From PALSA-350 sp963834445 (lineage in GTDB: Bacteria; Acidobacteriota; Terriglobia; Terriglobales; Acidobacteriaceae): DNA of 64,000 bases. Positions within the stretch are counted from its first letter, which is position 1; every line of letters begins with the position of its first letter. Of this stretch, positions 1 to 8,647 are shown piece after piece. The notes under the pieces were generated by a model. That model was not told where the DNA came from. It made no database searches and saw only the letters and a list, made by a program, of their open reading frames with translations. A program made the position numbers and the translations under genes. The DNA is taken from the NCBI GenBank assembly GCA_963834445.1, contig CAWIBU010000002.1:372001-436000 (forward strand), read 5' to 3'.

Positions 1-200
1 GGCTCGATATTGAGCAGGGGGCTGAACGCGCGCTCAATCTGCTGCGCGCCATGACGCTTGAAATCCAGATGCTGGCGCGGGCCTGCGGTAAGTCAGATGT
101 GCATCACCTGGAGCCGGAAGATATGGCGGCACTGACCATGGAGTCATCGATGATCTGTGGTATTCCTCTGGCCGGCACGCGCAAGATCTTCGGAAGATAA
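1..200 (+). CDS. mgsC: C-terminal end of an FMN-binding glutamate synthase-like subunit (partial)
   Basis: The reading frame enters from the left edge and ends at TAA 198-200. The visible tail contains EIQMLARACGKSDVHHLEPE and then GIPLAGT, which is the usual C-terminal end of the GltB-domain-2 family (GlxD or MgsC). In the N-methylglutamate pathway this subunit carries FMN and an iron-sulfur centre and helps make N-methylglutamate from glutamate and methylamine. Only about 65 residues are visible, so the name rests on the tail plus the sox/mgd-like and gmaS-like genes that follow. Five bases separate its stop from the next gene, which suggests one operon. A generic GltB-like oxidoreductase is the alternative. 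Confidence 0.75.
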   Translation, partial: LDIEQGAERALNLLRAMTLEIQMLARACGKSDVHHLEPEDMAALTMESSMICGIPLAGTRKIFGR

Positions 201-205
201 AGCCG

Positions 206-469
206 ATGTCTTTTCTGTTGAAGTGTCCCAACTGCGGTCAGCGAAGCGTGTACGAATTTCGCTTTGGCGGAGAAGTGCGCCGCCGGCCTTCCCCCGATGC
301 CGAGTTGGAGGCTTTTACCGCCTACGCACTGTATAAGCGCAACCTTGCCGGTGTGCAATGGGAGTGGTGGTATCACCGCGGTGGTTGTGGTGCGTGGTTC
401 AAAGCCAACCGCAACACGCTGACCAACGAAGTGCATCACACCCTGCTGCCTCAGGATGAGGCCGAGTAA
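206..469 (+). CDS. soxD: Sarcosine oxidase delta-like subunit (SoxD / MgdB)
   Basis: This 87-residue protein has the size and layout of SoxD, the small zinc-binding subunit of heterotetrameric sarcosine oxidase and of N-methylglutamate dehydrogenase. It opens with CPNCG at about residue 8, continues with an EFRFGGE segment, and has the family's conserved tryptophan-rich middle and a GCGAWF segment that supplies the remaining cysteine. The gene starts with ATG six bases after the upstream stop, and its TAA overlaps the ATG of soxA as TAATG. Translational coupling is therefore likely. In the methylamine pathway its name would be mgdB. Confidence 0.9.
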   Translation: MSFLLKCPNCGQRSVYEFRFGGEVRRRPSPDAELEAFTAYALYKRNLAGVQWEWWYHRGGCGAWFKANRNTLTNEVHHTLLPQDEAE

Positions 470-3003
470 TGGCCCCCGAAGAAATAAAATTCCAGTGGAA
501 CGGCAACACCGTCGTAGCAAAGCCCGGCGATACGGTGGCCTCCGCCTTATATCGCTCCGGGGTGCGCACCTTCACCCACAGCTATCAACATGGCAGACCG
601 CGGGGGTTGCTCTGCCTCACCGGCGCCTGCCCCAATTGCATGGTCAATGTGGATGGCGTACCCAACGTGCGCAGTTGCATGCTCCCCGCCCGCCGCGGCC
701 TTGCGGTACTCGCGCAAAACCAGAATGTTTACCGGGGATTCGATGAGCCCGCGGTCAAGCGGTTCCCAGTGGCTCCGCCGCTCATTGAGGCGCAACAGAA
801 TTATCAGCACGCCTACCTCCATTTCGACACGGCTGTGGTGGGTGGAGGGCAGCGCGGCTTAGAAGCTGCCCTGGCCTCAGCCGCACGAGGCATGCAGGTG
901 GCGCTGCTGGAGAAGCAGCCAGCCCTGGGCGGATCCTCCCCCAACCCGGCGGTATGGGCCCTTGCGGAAGAGGCGGTAGCTCATCCCAACATCACCACCT
1001 ATCTAAACACCAGTTGCTTTGGCCTATATGAAGGCAACCTGCTGGGCGCCGTGCAAGTAGATCATGCCCACCCCAACGCGGAGACGCTGCTGCATCTGCG
1101 CGCAGCCAGCGTGGTTGTCGCCACGGGTGTTTGCGAAACGCAGTATCTGTTTGCCAACAACGATCTGCCTGGCGTCATGCTTTCCTTCGCCGTGCTGCGC
1201 TTGCTGCATCGCCACGCGATCGTGCCCGGTAAGCGAGCAGTGTTGATTGGCGACGCGGCGCGCTGTGCAGAGTTGCGAGCCGAGCTGGAAGGCTTCGGAA
1301 TAACCGTCGTCGCCGCCGTGCCCATCGCTTCGGTGGTCAGCGCAACCGGCGCCGGGCACGTTTCCGGGATCGTCACGGTAACCGGTACGTATGACGCCGA
1401 CCTGGTCGTCATGTGCGGTCCGCTGGTTCCCGAGGTCGGGCTACTGGCCCAGTCGGGCTCGCGGCTGCAATGGAGCCCAGAGAAAGGCGCATTCCTGGCC
1501 GCGGCATTGCCCCAGTCGGTGACGCTGGTAGGTGCAGCCGCCGGGGAGGGCTTCACCTACCAGGCCTATCTTCCGCCCCCCTCCGCACAATCTCCGGATG
1601 CCATCGCCTGCCTCTGCATGGATGTATCCGGTCACGATGTGGCGGAGACGATCGACGCCGGCATGGGCCACATCGAGTTGATCAAGCGGTTTACCAAGCT
1701 GGGCAAGAGCGCCTGCCAGGGGCGCATGTGTCAAATGGCGGCGGTGCATCTTTCTGCGCAGCTCAGCGGGCAAACCATTGCCCAGGTTGGCACCACGGTT
1801 GCCCGCCCGCCCGCTCCTCCGGTGTCGCTCGGCGTGCTCGCCGGCATGAAGCACCACCCCGTGCGCCGCACCCCGATGCACGATCAGCACGATCGGCTGG
1901 GTGCGGTCTGGATGGACTTGGGCGATTGGAAGCGCCCGCGCTACTACGACCCATCCGGCGCCGGCAATCAGGACCACTGCGTCGAAGAGGAATACCGCGC
2001 CGTGCGCGAGCGTGCCGGCCTGATCGACGTAAGCACTCTGGGCAAGATTGAGGTCAAGGGAGCGGACGCCGGCCGTCTGCTCGATTTCGTCTTTACCCAT
2101 AAATTCTCGACGCTGCCGTTGGGCCGCGTGCGCTACGCCGTGCTCTGCGACGAGATGGGAACCATCGTCGACGATGGCACCATTTCACGCATGGAGGAGC
2201 AGCGCTATTTCGTAACCACCACCACCAGCAACGCCGACTTCGTGCAGCAGTGGCTGGAGTGGTGGGCGGCTGCGGCAGGCTGGAGCGTCACCATCACCAA
2301 CCTGACCGCGGGTCTGGCCTCGATGAACCTGGCCGGACCGCTGGCGCGCGGGGTGCTCGCCCGGTTGACCGGGTGTGACCTCTCCTCGGCTGCGTTTCCC
2401 TACATGGACTGGCGTCAGGCATCGGTAGCCGGTGTACCGGCAACCATGATGCGTATTGGTTTCGTAGGCGAGATGGGCTGGGAGATTGTGGTTGCCGCCG
2501 AATATGGAAGCCATCTCTGGGAGCAGGTGCTCAAGGCAGGTGCTTCGGTCGATCTGCGCCCCTTCGGCGTGGAAACACAACGCGTGCTGCGCCTGGAAAA
2601 AAAGCACATCATCGTGGGTGTCGATACCGATGCGCTGAGCAATCCTTATGAAGCGGGCATGGCCTGGGTGGCAAAATTAGACAAGCCGGATTTTGTGGGC
2701 AGAGTGGCGCTGTCGCGCCTGCAAAAAAACCCGCTCGAGCGCACGCTGGTTGGTTTTGAATTGGAAGGAACGGTAGCGCCCCCTGATGGCTCCCCGGTAT
2801 TGATCGCTAACCAGCCGGTTGGCTTTGCTACCAGTGTTCGCTTTTCGTGGGAGAAGAATAGAGTCATTGGGATGGCATGGGTCACGCCCGCGGAGGCGAA
2901 GCAGGGAACACGCATCACTCTGCGCTCAGAAGCCGTTGATTATTCCGCGCACGTGGTGGACGAAGTGTTTTACGACCCTACCGGGCAACGGTTGAAGATG
3001 TGA
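469..3003 (+). CDS. soxA: Sarcosine oxidase / N-methylglutamate dehydrogenase alpha subunit (SoxA / MgdC)
   Basis: An 844-residue multidomain protein. Residues 1 to about 90 form a ferredoxin-like Fer2_4 domain that keeps the cysteines of CLTGACPNC and a further Cys in NVRSC. From about 120 there is a Rossmann FAD/NAD domain starting VVGGGQRGLEAAL. Around 380-450 comes the connecting segment with CLCMDVSGHDV and CQGRMCQ, and from about 490 to the end a GcvT-like aminomethyltransferase domain. In the family this subunit binds dinucleotide and folate and passes the released one-carbon unit to tetrahydrofolate. It is shorter than typical SoxA (roughly 960-1000 residues), with the shortfall in the middle. 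It overlaps soxD at TAATG and soxG at its stop. Substrate (sarcosine or N-methylglutamate) is inferred from gmaS and mgsC nearby. Confidence 0.92.
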   Translation: MAPEEIKFQWNGNTVVAKPGDTVASALYRSGVRTFTHSYQHGRPRGLLCLTGACPNCMVNVDGVPNVRSCMLPARRGLAVLAQNQNVYRGFDEPAVKRFPVAPPLIEAQQNYQHAYLHFDTAVVGGGQRGLEAALASAARGMQVALLEKQPALGGSSPNPAVWALAEEAVAHPNITTYLNTSCFGLYEGNLLGAVQVDHAHPNAETLLHLRAASVVVATGVCETQYLFANNDLPGVMLSFAVLRLLHRHAIVPGKRAVLIGDAARCAELRAELEGFGITVVAAVPIASVVSATGAGHVSGIVTVTGTYDADLVVMCGPLVPEVGLLAQSGSRLQWSPEKGAFLAAALPQSVTLVGAAAGEGFTYQAYLPPPSAQSPDAIACLCMDVSGHDVAETIDAGMGHIELIKRFTKLGKSACQGRMCQMAAVHLSAQLSGQTIAQVGTTVARPPAPPVSLGVLAGMKHHPVRRTPMHDQHDRLGAVWMDLGDWKRPRYYDPSGAGNQDHCVEEEYRAVRERAGLIDVSTLGKIEVKGADAGRLLDFVFTHKFSTLPLGRVRYAVLCDEMGTIVDDGTISRMEEQRYFVTTTTSNADFVQQWLEWWAAAAGWSVTITNLTAGLASMNLAGPLARGVLARLTGCDLSSAAFPYMDWRQASVAGVPATMMRIGFVGEMGWEIVVAAEYGSHLWEQVLKAGASVDLRPFGVETQRVLRLEKKHIIVGVDTDALSNPYEAGMAWVAKLDKPDFVGRVALSRLQKNPLERTLVGFELEGTVAPPDGSPVLIANQPVGFATSVRFSWEKNRVIGMAWVTPAEAKQGTRITLRSEAVDYSAHVVDEVFYDPTGQRLKM

Positions 3004-3602
3004 TGGAAGCGCAACGTCAATCACCCTTGCACCGCCGTCATCGCGAAGCCCACATGCAGACCTTTGCCGGCTGGCAGCTACCGGCCGCCTACACCAACCC
3101 ATCGGATGAGAGCGCACAGGTGTATGGGTCCGTTGGTATCTCTGACGCGAGCTATCTCACCAAGTTAGATGTTCGCGGCGAATTGCCTCTTACCACCTCC
3201 GGCCGGCTATGGAAGCTGACCCCCACGCACGGCCTCATCACCTCGCCGCTGCCGATCGACTACGTGGCCTCTTCCTCGATCACCGATGTCACCTCTGTTT
3301 ACAGCGCGATTCTTTTGGCTGGGCCCAACGCGCGTGCGGTGTTGCAGAAGCTGACCACGTTGAATGTGCGTGAATCTGCCCTGCCTGACGGCGCCGCTCG
3401 CCAGACGCGTCTGGCTCATGTGAACGCGATGATCCTGCGCACCGATCACGCCGGCCTTCCCGGATTTCTGATCCTGAACACGCGCGATCTGGCCGAGCAT
3501 GTATGGGATGCGCTGCTGCACAGCGGCCACGAGTTGGGCGCTCGCCCGTTCGGCATGGTCGCCCAGCAGCAATGGATGGGGGTGGACCATGGCGATGCAT
3601 AA
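3000..3602 (+). CDS. soxG: Sarcosine oxidase gamma-like subunit (SoxG / MgdD)
   Basis: About 200 residues, the usual size of the SoxG/MgdD gamma subunit, which has a GcvT-like fold and binds the C-terminal part of SoxA. Recognition rests on position between soxA and soxB and on family-like features such as the SPLHRRHREAHMQTFAG start and an ISDASYLTKLDVRG segment resembling the GcvT-like part of SoxA. The start is either GTG at 3000, overlapping the soxA stop, or ATG at 3003. Its 3' end overlaps soxB by 14 bases, so the four genes are packed as one translational unit. Sequence conservation in this subunit is weak across the family. Confidence 0.82.
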   Translation: MMEAQRQSPLHRRHREAHMQTFAGWQLPAAYTNPSDESAQVYGSVGISDASYLTKLDVRGELPLTTSGRLWKLTPTHGLITSPLPIDYVASSSITDVTSVYSAILLAGPNARAVLQKLTTLNVRESALPDGAARQTRLAHVNAMILRTDHAGLPGFLILNTRDLAEHVWDALLHSGHELGARPFGMVAQQQWMGVDHGDA

Positions 3603-4800
3603 GCCGGCGCCGGTGATGTGGGGCAGGCAGGCGTTAAAGCCCGCGTATGATGTGGCCATCATCGGCGCTGGTGTCCATGGGCTTGCCGCGGCCTACTACC
3701 TGGGCAAGCTGCACGGCATTCGCAACGTGGCGCTGCTCGAAAAAGGTTATATCGGTTGCGGCAACAGCACCCGCAACACGGCGATTCTGCGTTCCAATTA
3801 CCGAACCTTTCCCGGCATCGCCTTCTATGACGCGTCGCTTCGTCTCTACGAAGGTCTCAAAGAAGATTTGGGTTGGGAATTGGATTTCAACCAGAGTGGG
3901 CATTTCACGCTGGCGCACACTGACTCTGCGATTACCGGTTTGAGAATTCGCGCCGAGAACAACCGGCTCATGGGGGTCGATAGCCGCATGGTCGGCCGCG
4001 AGGAACTACGCAGCATGGTGCCCACGATGGATATGTCTGATCGTCCGCGGCTGCCCGTTCTGGCGGCGCTCTACCATCCCCCCGGGGGAACCATCGGGCA
4101 TGATGAAGTGGTGCAGGGGTACGGCCATGCCTGTGATGCCATGGGGATTGAGGTCCACCAGTTTACGACCGTCACCGGGCTCGAAGTCATGGGCCGGCAG
4201 GTCACGAAAATACATACCACGCAGGGAGACGTATCCGCGGGCGCCGTGCTCAATGCCACTGCCGGCTGGGCGACGACCATCTCTGATATGGCGGGCGTCC
4301 CACTTCCCATTGTGAGCCAGCCATTACAGGCTTGCGTGACTGAGTTGATCGAACCTTTTCTCGATCATGTGATCGTTTCTTCGAACCTGCATGTATACGT
4401 AAGCCAGACGGCAAAGGGTGAATTGGTGATTGGCGCGGAAGTGGATCCTTACCAGACCTACTGCACGCGGTCCACTCTGCCCACGCTGGAGCAGATGGCC
4501 ACCTACACACTGGAGTTGTTCCCGCAGCTCCACGGGGTGAAGATTCTGCGCCAGTGGGCTGGCGTCTGCGATATGACGCCGGACTATGCGCCTATCATGG
4601 GGCAGGCCGGCGAACTGGATAACTTCTTTATGGATGTGGGCTGGGGCACCTGGGGATTCAAGGCAGGGCCCATCGCCGGCAAGTGCCTGGCCGAGACGAT
4701 CGCCACCGGCAAGGCCGCCAGCTTAATGGAGCCATTTGCACCCGCACGCTTTTCATCCGGCAAGCTGTTAGGAGAGAAGGCTGCCGCATCAGTCTCGTAG
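3589..4800 (+). CDS. soxB: Sarcosine oxidase / N-methylglutamate dehydrogenase beta subunit (SoxB / MgdA)
   Basis: A 403-residue FAD-dependent amine oxidase of the DAO family. The dinucleotide-binding motif is DVAIIGAGVHGLAAAYYLG near the N-terminus, followed by the family segment GCGNSTRNTAILRSNYRT. GGTIGHDEVV falls where heterotetrameric sarcosine oxidases carry the histidine that links FMN covalently. The C-terminal VGWGTWGFKAGPIAGK block is also typical. The beta subunit oxidises the N-methyl amine. I chose the ATG at 3589 because it gives the usual N-terminus; a longer frame starting at 3499 would lie inside soxG. The gene overlaps soxG by 14 bases and is followed by a repeat-filled gap before gmaS. 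Confidence 0.92.
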   Translation: MAMHKPAPVMWGRQALKPAYDVAIIGAGVHGLAAAYYLGKLHGIRNVALLEKGYIGCGNSTRNTAILRSNYRTFPGIAFYDASLRLYEGLKEDLGWELDFNQSGHFTLAHTDSAITGLRIRAENNRLMGVDSRMVGREELRSMVPTMDMSDRPRLPVLAALYHPPGGTIGHDEVVQGYGHACDAMGIEVHQFTTVTGLEVMGRQVTKIHTTQGDVSAGAVLNATAGWATTISDMAGVPLPIVSQPLQACVTELIEPFLDHVIVSSNLHVYVSQTAKGELVIGAEVDPYQTYCTRSTLPTLEQMATYTLELFPQLHGVKILRQWAGVCDMTPDYAPIMGQAGELDNFFMDVGWGTWGFKAGPIAGKCLAETIATGKAASLMEPFAPARFSSGKLLGEKAAASVS

Positions 4801-4808
4801 TGGAGGAA

Positions 4809-5021
4809 AGCAGGTCCCTCCACTGCGCTAGCGCTCCGGTCGGGATGACAAAGTTGTTTGAGATAAAGAGAAAGTAGCTTGGAAACGTTCTTGGGTTCTG
4901 CCCCTCTAACAGATTTGTTTGAGATAAAGAGAAAGCGGGCGGCGAAACGTTCTTGTTTTTTTGTCCGTCTAACAACCTTGTCATCCCGACCGGAGCGTAA
5001 GCGTAGTGGAGGGACCTGCTG
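4809..5021. repeat. Inverted-repeat element between soxB and gmaS, enclosing two direct copies of a GTTTGAGATAAAGAGAAAG unit
   Basis: Nearly the whole soxB-gmaS gap is repeat DNA. The left arm (about 4809-4859) reads AGGTCCCTCCACTGCGCTAG and then CGCTCCGGTCGGGATGACAA; the right arm (about 4971-5021) is its reverse complement with few changes. Between them lie two roughly 60-bp direct repeats, each starting GTTTGAGATAAAGAGAAAG and ending with GTCTAACA or CTCTAACA. The arms belong to the same CGGTCGGGATGACAA family seen at 28.4 and 43.7-44.8 kb. As RNA this would fold into a long stem that could attenuate or process the operon transcript. Confidence 0.75.
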
Positions 5022-5054
5022 TTAAAGAGTTAAATTAGCCACGGAGGCACAACT

Positions 5055-6386
5055 TTGACAAAAGATCTCAAGGCGCTCATTCAGGAAAAAGGAATTGAGT
5101 ACTTCCTCTGCTCCTTTGTTGAGATGAGCGGCATTCCCAAGGCCAAGCTCGTCCCCGCCGCTGCGCTGGACGACATGATAAGCGACGGCGCTGGGTTCGC
5201 CGGCTTCGCAGCAGGAAACGTGGGTCAGAGTCCCGCCGACCCCGACCTGGTGTGCATCCCTGACATGCAGGCCATGATCCAGCTGCCCTGGCGTAAAAGC
5301 ATCGCCTGGGTACCAGGCATGCTTCAGGTAGAAGAGCAGCCGTCCCGATTCTGCCCTCGCAGAATCCTTGCCGCACAACTGGAGATTGCGCGCAAACGTG
5401 GTTACGAATTGATGGTGGGCGCCGAGCCGGAGTTCATGTTGCTCAAGCGTAGCGAAGACGGCCGTTACGTCCCCTGGGATGCGATGGATAAGGCCGAGAA
5501 GCCCTGTTACGACATGCGCTCGCTGCACCGCAACCTCGACCTGCTGACCAGGTTGGTCGGTTATATGCAGGAACTTGGATGGGAGCCCTACGCCGCGGAT
5601 CACGAGGATGCGAACTGCCAGTTTGAAATCAACTGGAAATACGCCGATGCCCTTACCACCTGTGACCGCCAAATATTTTTCAAGTGGATGGTCAAGATTC
5701 TCGCCGAAGAGCAGGGACTGCTGGCCACCTTTATGCCCAAGCCATTTGCAAATCTCACCGGGAATGGTTCGCACTGCCATCTCAGTCTGGCCGCCACCTC
5801 CTCCAGGAAGAATCTCTTTCACAGCAAAGACGACCCTCTCGGCCTCTCGCCGGAGGGCCGTTGGTTCATGGGCGGCATTCTGAACCACGCGCCTGCGCTG
5901 AGTGCGATTCTGGCTCCCACGGTCAACAGCTACAAGCGCCTGGTCCGTGGCCGGCCGCGCTCCGGTTCCACCTGGGCCCCGGTCTACATCACCTACGGCA
6001 GTGCAAACCGCACCCAAATGATTCGCGTGCCCGGTCCCGGCCGCATCGAAAACCGCATGGTGGATGGAGCTGCGAATCCCTACCTTGCCTGTGCGGCCAT
6101 GCTGGCAGCCGGGCTCGATGGCATCGATAACAAAACCGATCCTGGAACCGCAAGCCACGAAAACTTATATGCCGTGCCCTGGGAGGAACTGCAAGCCCGC
6201 GGCATCGGCCATCTTCCCTCGACGCTCCAGGCAGCCGTCGAAGCCTTGTCGCAAGACGAAGTGGTGCGTAACTCCCTGGGCGCTCAGTACGCGGACTACT
6301 ATATCCAGGTGAAGTCAGAGGAGTGGGAAAGCTACCACAACAGCGTCAGCCAGTGGGAACTCGACCGCTATCTCAACATTCATTGA
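5055..6386 (+). CDS. gmaS: Type III glutamine synthetase-like ligase, probable gamma-glutamylmethylamide synthetase
   Basis: A 443-residue glutamine synthetase of the GlnT/GmaS type. It has GAEPEFMLL and the ADHEDANCQFEINW segment for metal and glutamate binding, then GNGSHCHLSL with the catalytic histidine region, NSYKRLVRG for ATP, and a C-terminal ENRMVDGAANPYLACAA block. GmaS joins methylamine to glutamate using ATP, the first step of the N-methylglutamate pathway. GlnT-type ammonia ligases are the close alternative, but association with mgsC-like and mgd-like genes favours GmaS. The start is TTG, preceded by a clear GGAGG seven bases upstream; the first internal ATG would remove over 20 conserved residues. 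Confidence 0.85.
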   Translation: MTKDLKALIQEKGIEYFLCSFVEMSGIPKAKLVPAAALDDMISDGAGFAGFAAGNVGQSPADPDLVCIPDMQAMIQLPWRKSIAWVPGMLQVEEQPSRFCPRRILAAQLEIARKRGYELMVGAEPEFMLLKRSEDGRYVPWDAMDKAEKPCYDMRSLHRNLDLLTRLVGYMQELGWEPYAADHEDANCQFEINWKYADALTTCDRQIFFKWMVKILAEEQGLLATFMPKPFANLTGNGSHCHLSLAATSSRKNLFHSKDDPLGLSPEGRWFMGGILNHAPALSAILAPTVNSYKRLVRGRPRSGSTWAPVYITYGSANRTQMIRVPGPGRIENRMVDGAANPYLACAAMLAAGLDGIDNKTDPGTASHENLYAVPWEELQARGIGHLPSTLQAAVEALSQDEVVRNSLGAQYADYYIQVKSEEWESYHNSVSQWELDRYLNIH

Positions 6387-6399
6387 GAAAAACCAGAAT

Positions 6400-6660
6400 C
6401 GTGAGTCCCGTAGGGACGGCTGAAAATAGCCCAGGACGTAGTCCTGGGTGGCATGGAACACAAGAGCAGTCCCGTAGGGACGGCTGAAGTGGGAAGGACG
6501 TAGTCCTGTGTCCCCTCAACCATTCCTTGATGCGCCAGTCCTCCCAGGATGAAATCCTGGGAAATCATCAGTCGTCCCTACGGGACTGAAACCTTGCGCA
6601 ATAAATGACCCAGCACTGACGTGCTGGGCTACTTTCAGCCGTCCCTGCGGGACTGTTGCA
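6400..6660. repeat. Cluster of REP-like palindromes between convergent genes
   Basis: The gap between gmaS and iolD holds at least four copies, in both orientations, of the GTCCCGTAGGGAC palindrome flanked by GGCTGA/TCAGCC. These alternate with CCCAGGACGTAGTCCTGGG-type palindromes. The same core recurs at 33.7, 39.9-40.0 and 44.9 kb. Located between two 3' ends, the cluster could serve as a bidirectional terminator or transcript stabiliser. No coding frame is convincing here. Confidence 0.8.
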
Positions 6661-6709
6661 TTACACGCCTAATTCCAGGGTGGGTGCCTAATTGTCCTTG
6701 CCGCGTTCG

Positions 6710-8584
6710 TCAGGGCACGGTTTCGGTTGGTGCAGGCCAGTAATAACGTTCCTTCTTGACAGCCTCCACATAGTCGGCGCGGGCTGCCTGCACCGCCGGG
6801 TTCTCCGACACTTCCGCGATCGGTACATCCCACCACGAGTCATACCCCGGCACCCGATCGTTGTAATCTGTCTCAATCACGACGACAGACGTACGCGTTT
6901 GCTTCTTCGCTTCTGCTAACGCCGCGCCCAGCTGTTCGTAAGTGCAGGCTTTGACCGCATACGCGCCGAGGCTAGCCGCGTTAGCGGCAAAATCAATCGG
7001 CATCACCGCCCCGGTTAACCCTTCTTCCCGATAGCGATACTCGGTGCCGAATCCTCCGCTGCCGCAAGCGCGGCTCAGACCGCCAATGCTCGAGAAGCCG
7101 TGGTTGTCGAAGAGCACGATATTCAGCTTGATCTTTTCCTGCAGGCTGGTGACGATCTCCTGGGCCATCATCAGATAAGAGCCATCGCCGATCAGAACAT
7201 AGACTTCACGGCTGGGGTCCGCCATCTTGACACCCAGGCCGCCCGCCACTTCGTACCCCATGCACGAGTAGCCATAATCCATGTGGTAGCCCTTGGGGTC
7301 GCGCGTGCGCCACAGCTTGTGCAGATCACCCGGCAAGCTCCCCGCTGCATTCACAATAATGTCGCGCGGACCCAACGTCGCGTTGAGCAAGCCAACGACT
7401 TCGCCCTGGCTGAGAGGCGGACCATGACGGCGTGCATAAATTCGATCCACTTCCTGGTTCCACTCGCCGCGCAGTTTGCTGATCTCACCCTGGTAACTCG
7501 CAGCAACCTTCCACTCCGGCAACGCCGCGCCCAACTCTTCGAGCGTTTGCCGAGCGTCCGCGGTGAGCGGCAACGCAGCATGCTTGAACGCGTCGAACTC
7601 GCTGACATTGATATTGATGAAGCGAACCGCCGGATTCTGGAACGCAGTCTTCGAAGCGGTGGTGAAGTCGCTCAGCCGGGTCCCGATGGCGATGATCAGA
7701 TCCGCGTCCTTCGCCAATCGATTGGCGGCCGAGGTGCCCGTCACTCCCATCGCGCCCGCTAACTGGGGATGATCGGCATCGAGTGAGCCTTTCCCTGCAT
7801 GGGTCTCAGCCACCGGCATGCCGGTGCGCTCAGCAAAGCGGCCGAGTTCTCCGGTAGCTTCCGAATAAATCACGCCGCCGCCGGCAAGAATGAGCGGGCG
7901 CTGCGCCGAGCGAATCCACGCCGCCGCCTGCTGCAGCAGCGTGCTGTCGGCACGAGCACGGCCGATCGTCCAAACCCGACGCCCAAAAAACTCTTCGGGA
8001 AAATCATAAGCTTCGGCCTGCACATCCTGTGGCAGAGCCAGCGTCACGGCGCCCGTTTCGGCCGGCGAAGTCAGCACTCGCATCGCCTCCGGCAGCGCGG
8101 TGAGAATCTGTTCCGGCCGCTGGATCCGGTCCCAGTAGCGCGACACGGGACGAAAGCAATCATTCACCGAAACATCCTGGCTGGCGGTCGACTCGAGTTG
8201 TTGCAAAACCGGCGCCACGTTACGGCGCGCAAAAATATCGCCCGGCAACAGCAGCACAGGTATTCGATTAATCGTGGCCAGGGCAGCACCGGTAATCATG
8301 TTGGTTGCCCCCGGACCAATCGATGAAGTACAAACCAGGGCGCGCAGTCGATTGCTCATCTTGGCAAAAGCAGTGGCCGCGTGGACCATGCCCTGCTCAT
8401 TGCGAAAGAGGTAGTAAGGCAAGTCAGGATTCTGTTGCAGCGCCTGCCCGACGCCGGCCACATTGCCGTGGCCGAAGATGCCCAGGCACCCGCCAAAAAA
8501 AGTCTGCTCTTTGCCGTCGCGGGCAGCGGCCTGAGCTTTCAAGAACTGAATGATGGCTTGTGCCGTCGTGAGCCTGCGCGTCAT
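6710..8584 (-). CDS. iolD: 3D-(3,5/4)-trihydroxycyclohexane-1,2-dione hydrolase (IolD)
   Basis: A 624-residue thiamine-diphosphate enzyme. IolD opens the ring of the diketo intermediate in myo-inositol breakdown, giving 5-deoxyglucuronate. The N-terminal part has the family start ARDGKEQTFFGG and the catalytic-glutamate region RNEQGMVHAA. The central ILAGGGVIYSEA domain follows. The C-terminal domain has GDGSYLMMAQEI, the TPP/Mg motif, followed by DNHGFSSIGGLSRACGS. The ATG at 8584 is preceded by GGGGGAAAG; an upstream ATG in frame at 8641 would add about 19 non-conserved residues. No other iol genes are in the window, so its substrate supply cannot be judged. It lies 63 bases downstream of the PLP-enzyme gene on the same strand and may be co-transcribed. 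Confidence 0.9.
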   Translation of the reverse strand: MTRRLTTAQAIIQFLKAQAAARDGKEQTFFGGCLGIFGHGNVAGVGQALQQNPDLPYYLFRNEQGMVHAATAFAKMSNRLRALVCTSSIGPGATNMITGAALATINRIPVLLLPGDIFARRNVAPVLQQLESTASQDVSVNDCFRPVSRYWDRIQRPEQILTALPEAMRVLTSPAETGAVTLALPQDVQAEAYDFPEEFFGRRVWTIGRARADSTLLQQAAAWIRSAQRPLILAGGGVIYSEATGELGRFAERTGMPVAETHAGKGSLDADHPQLAGAMGVTGTSAANRLAKDADLIIAIGTRLSDFTTASKTAFQNPAVRFININVSEFDAFKHAALPLTADARQTLEELGAALPEWKVAASYQGEISKLRGEWNQEVDRIYARRHGPPLSQGEVVGLLNATLGPRDIIVNAAGSLPGDLHKLWRTRDPKGYHMDYGYSCMGYEVAGGLGVKMADPSREVYVLIGDGSYLMMAQEIVTSLQEKIKLNIVLFDNHGFSSIGGLSRACGSGGFGTEYRYREEGLTGAVMPIDFAANAASLGAYAVKACTYEQLGAALAEAKKQTRTSVVVIETDYNDRVPGYDSWWDVPIAEVSENPAVQAARADYVEAVKKERYYWPAPTETVP

Positions 8585-8647
8585 TGCTTTCCCCCTGCCG
8601 AAGTCGCCTACCATCCTACTGCAGGATAACCGCTTAGCCAAAGCCGC

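Noticed and set aside
5022..6158. 378-residue frame opposite gmaS
   Set aside because: The glutamine synthetase on the plus strand accounts for the conservation; the shadow has no start signal.
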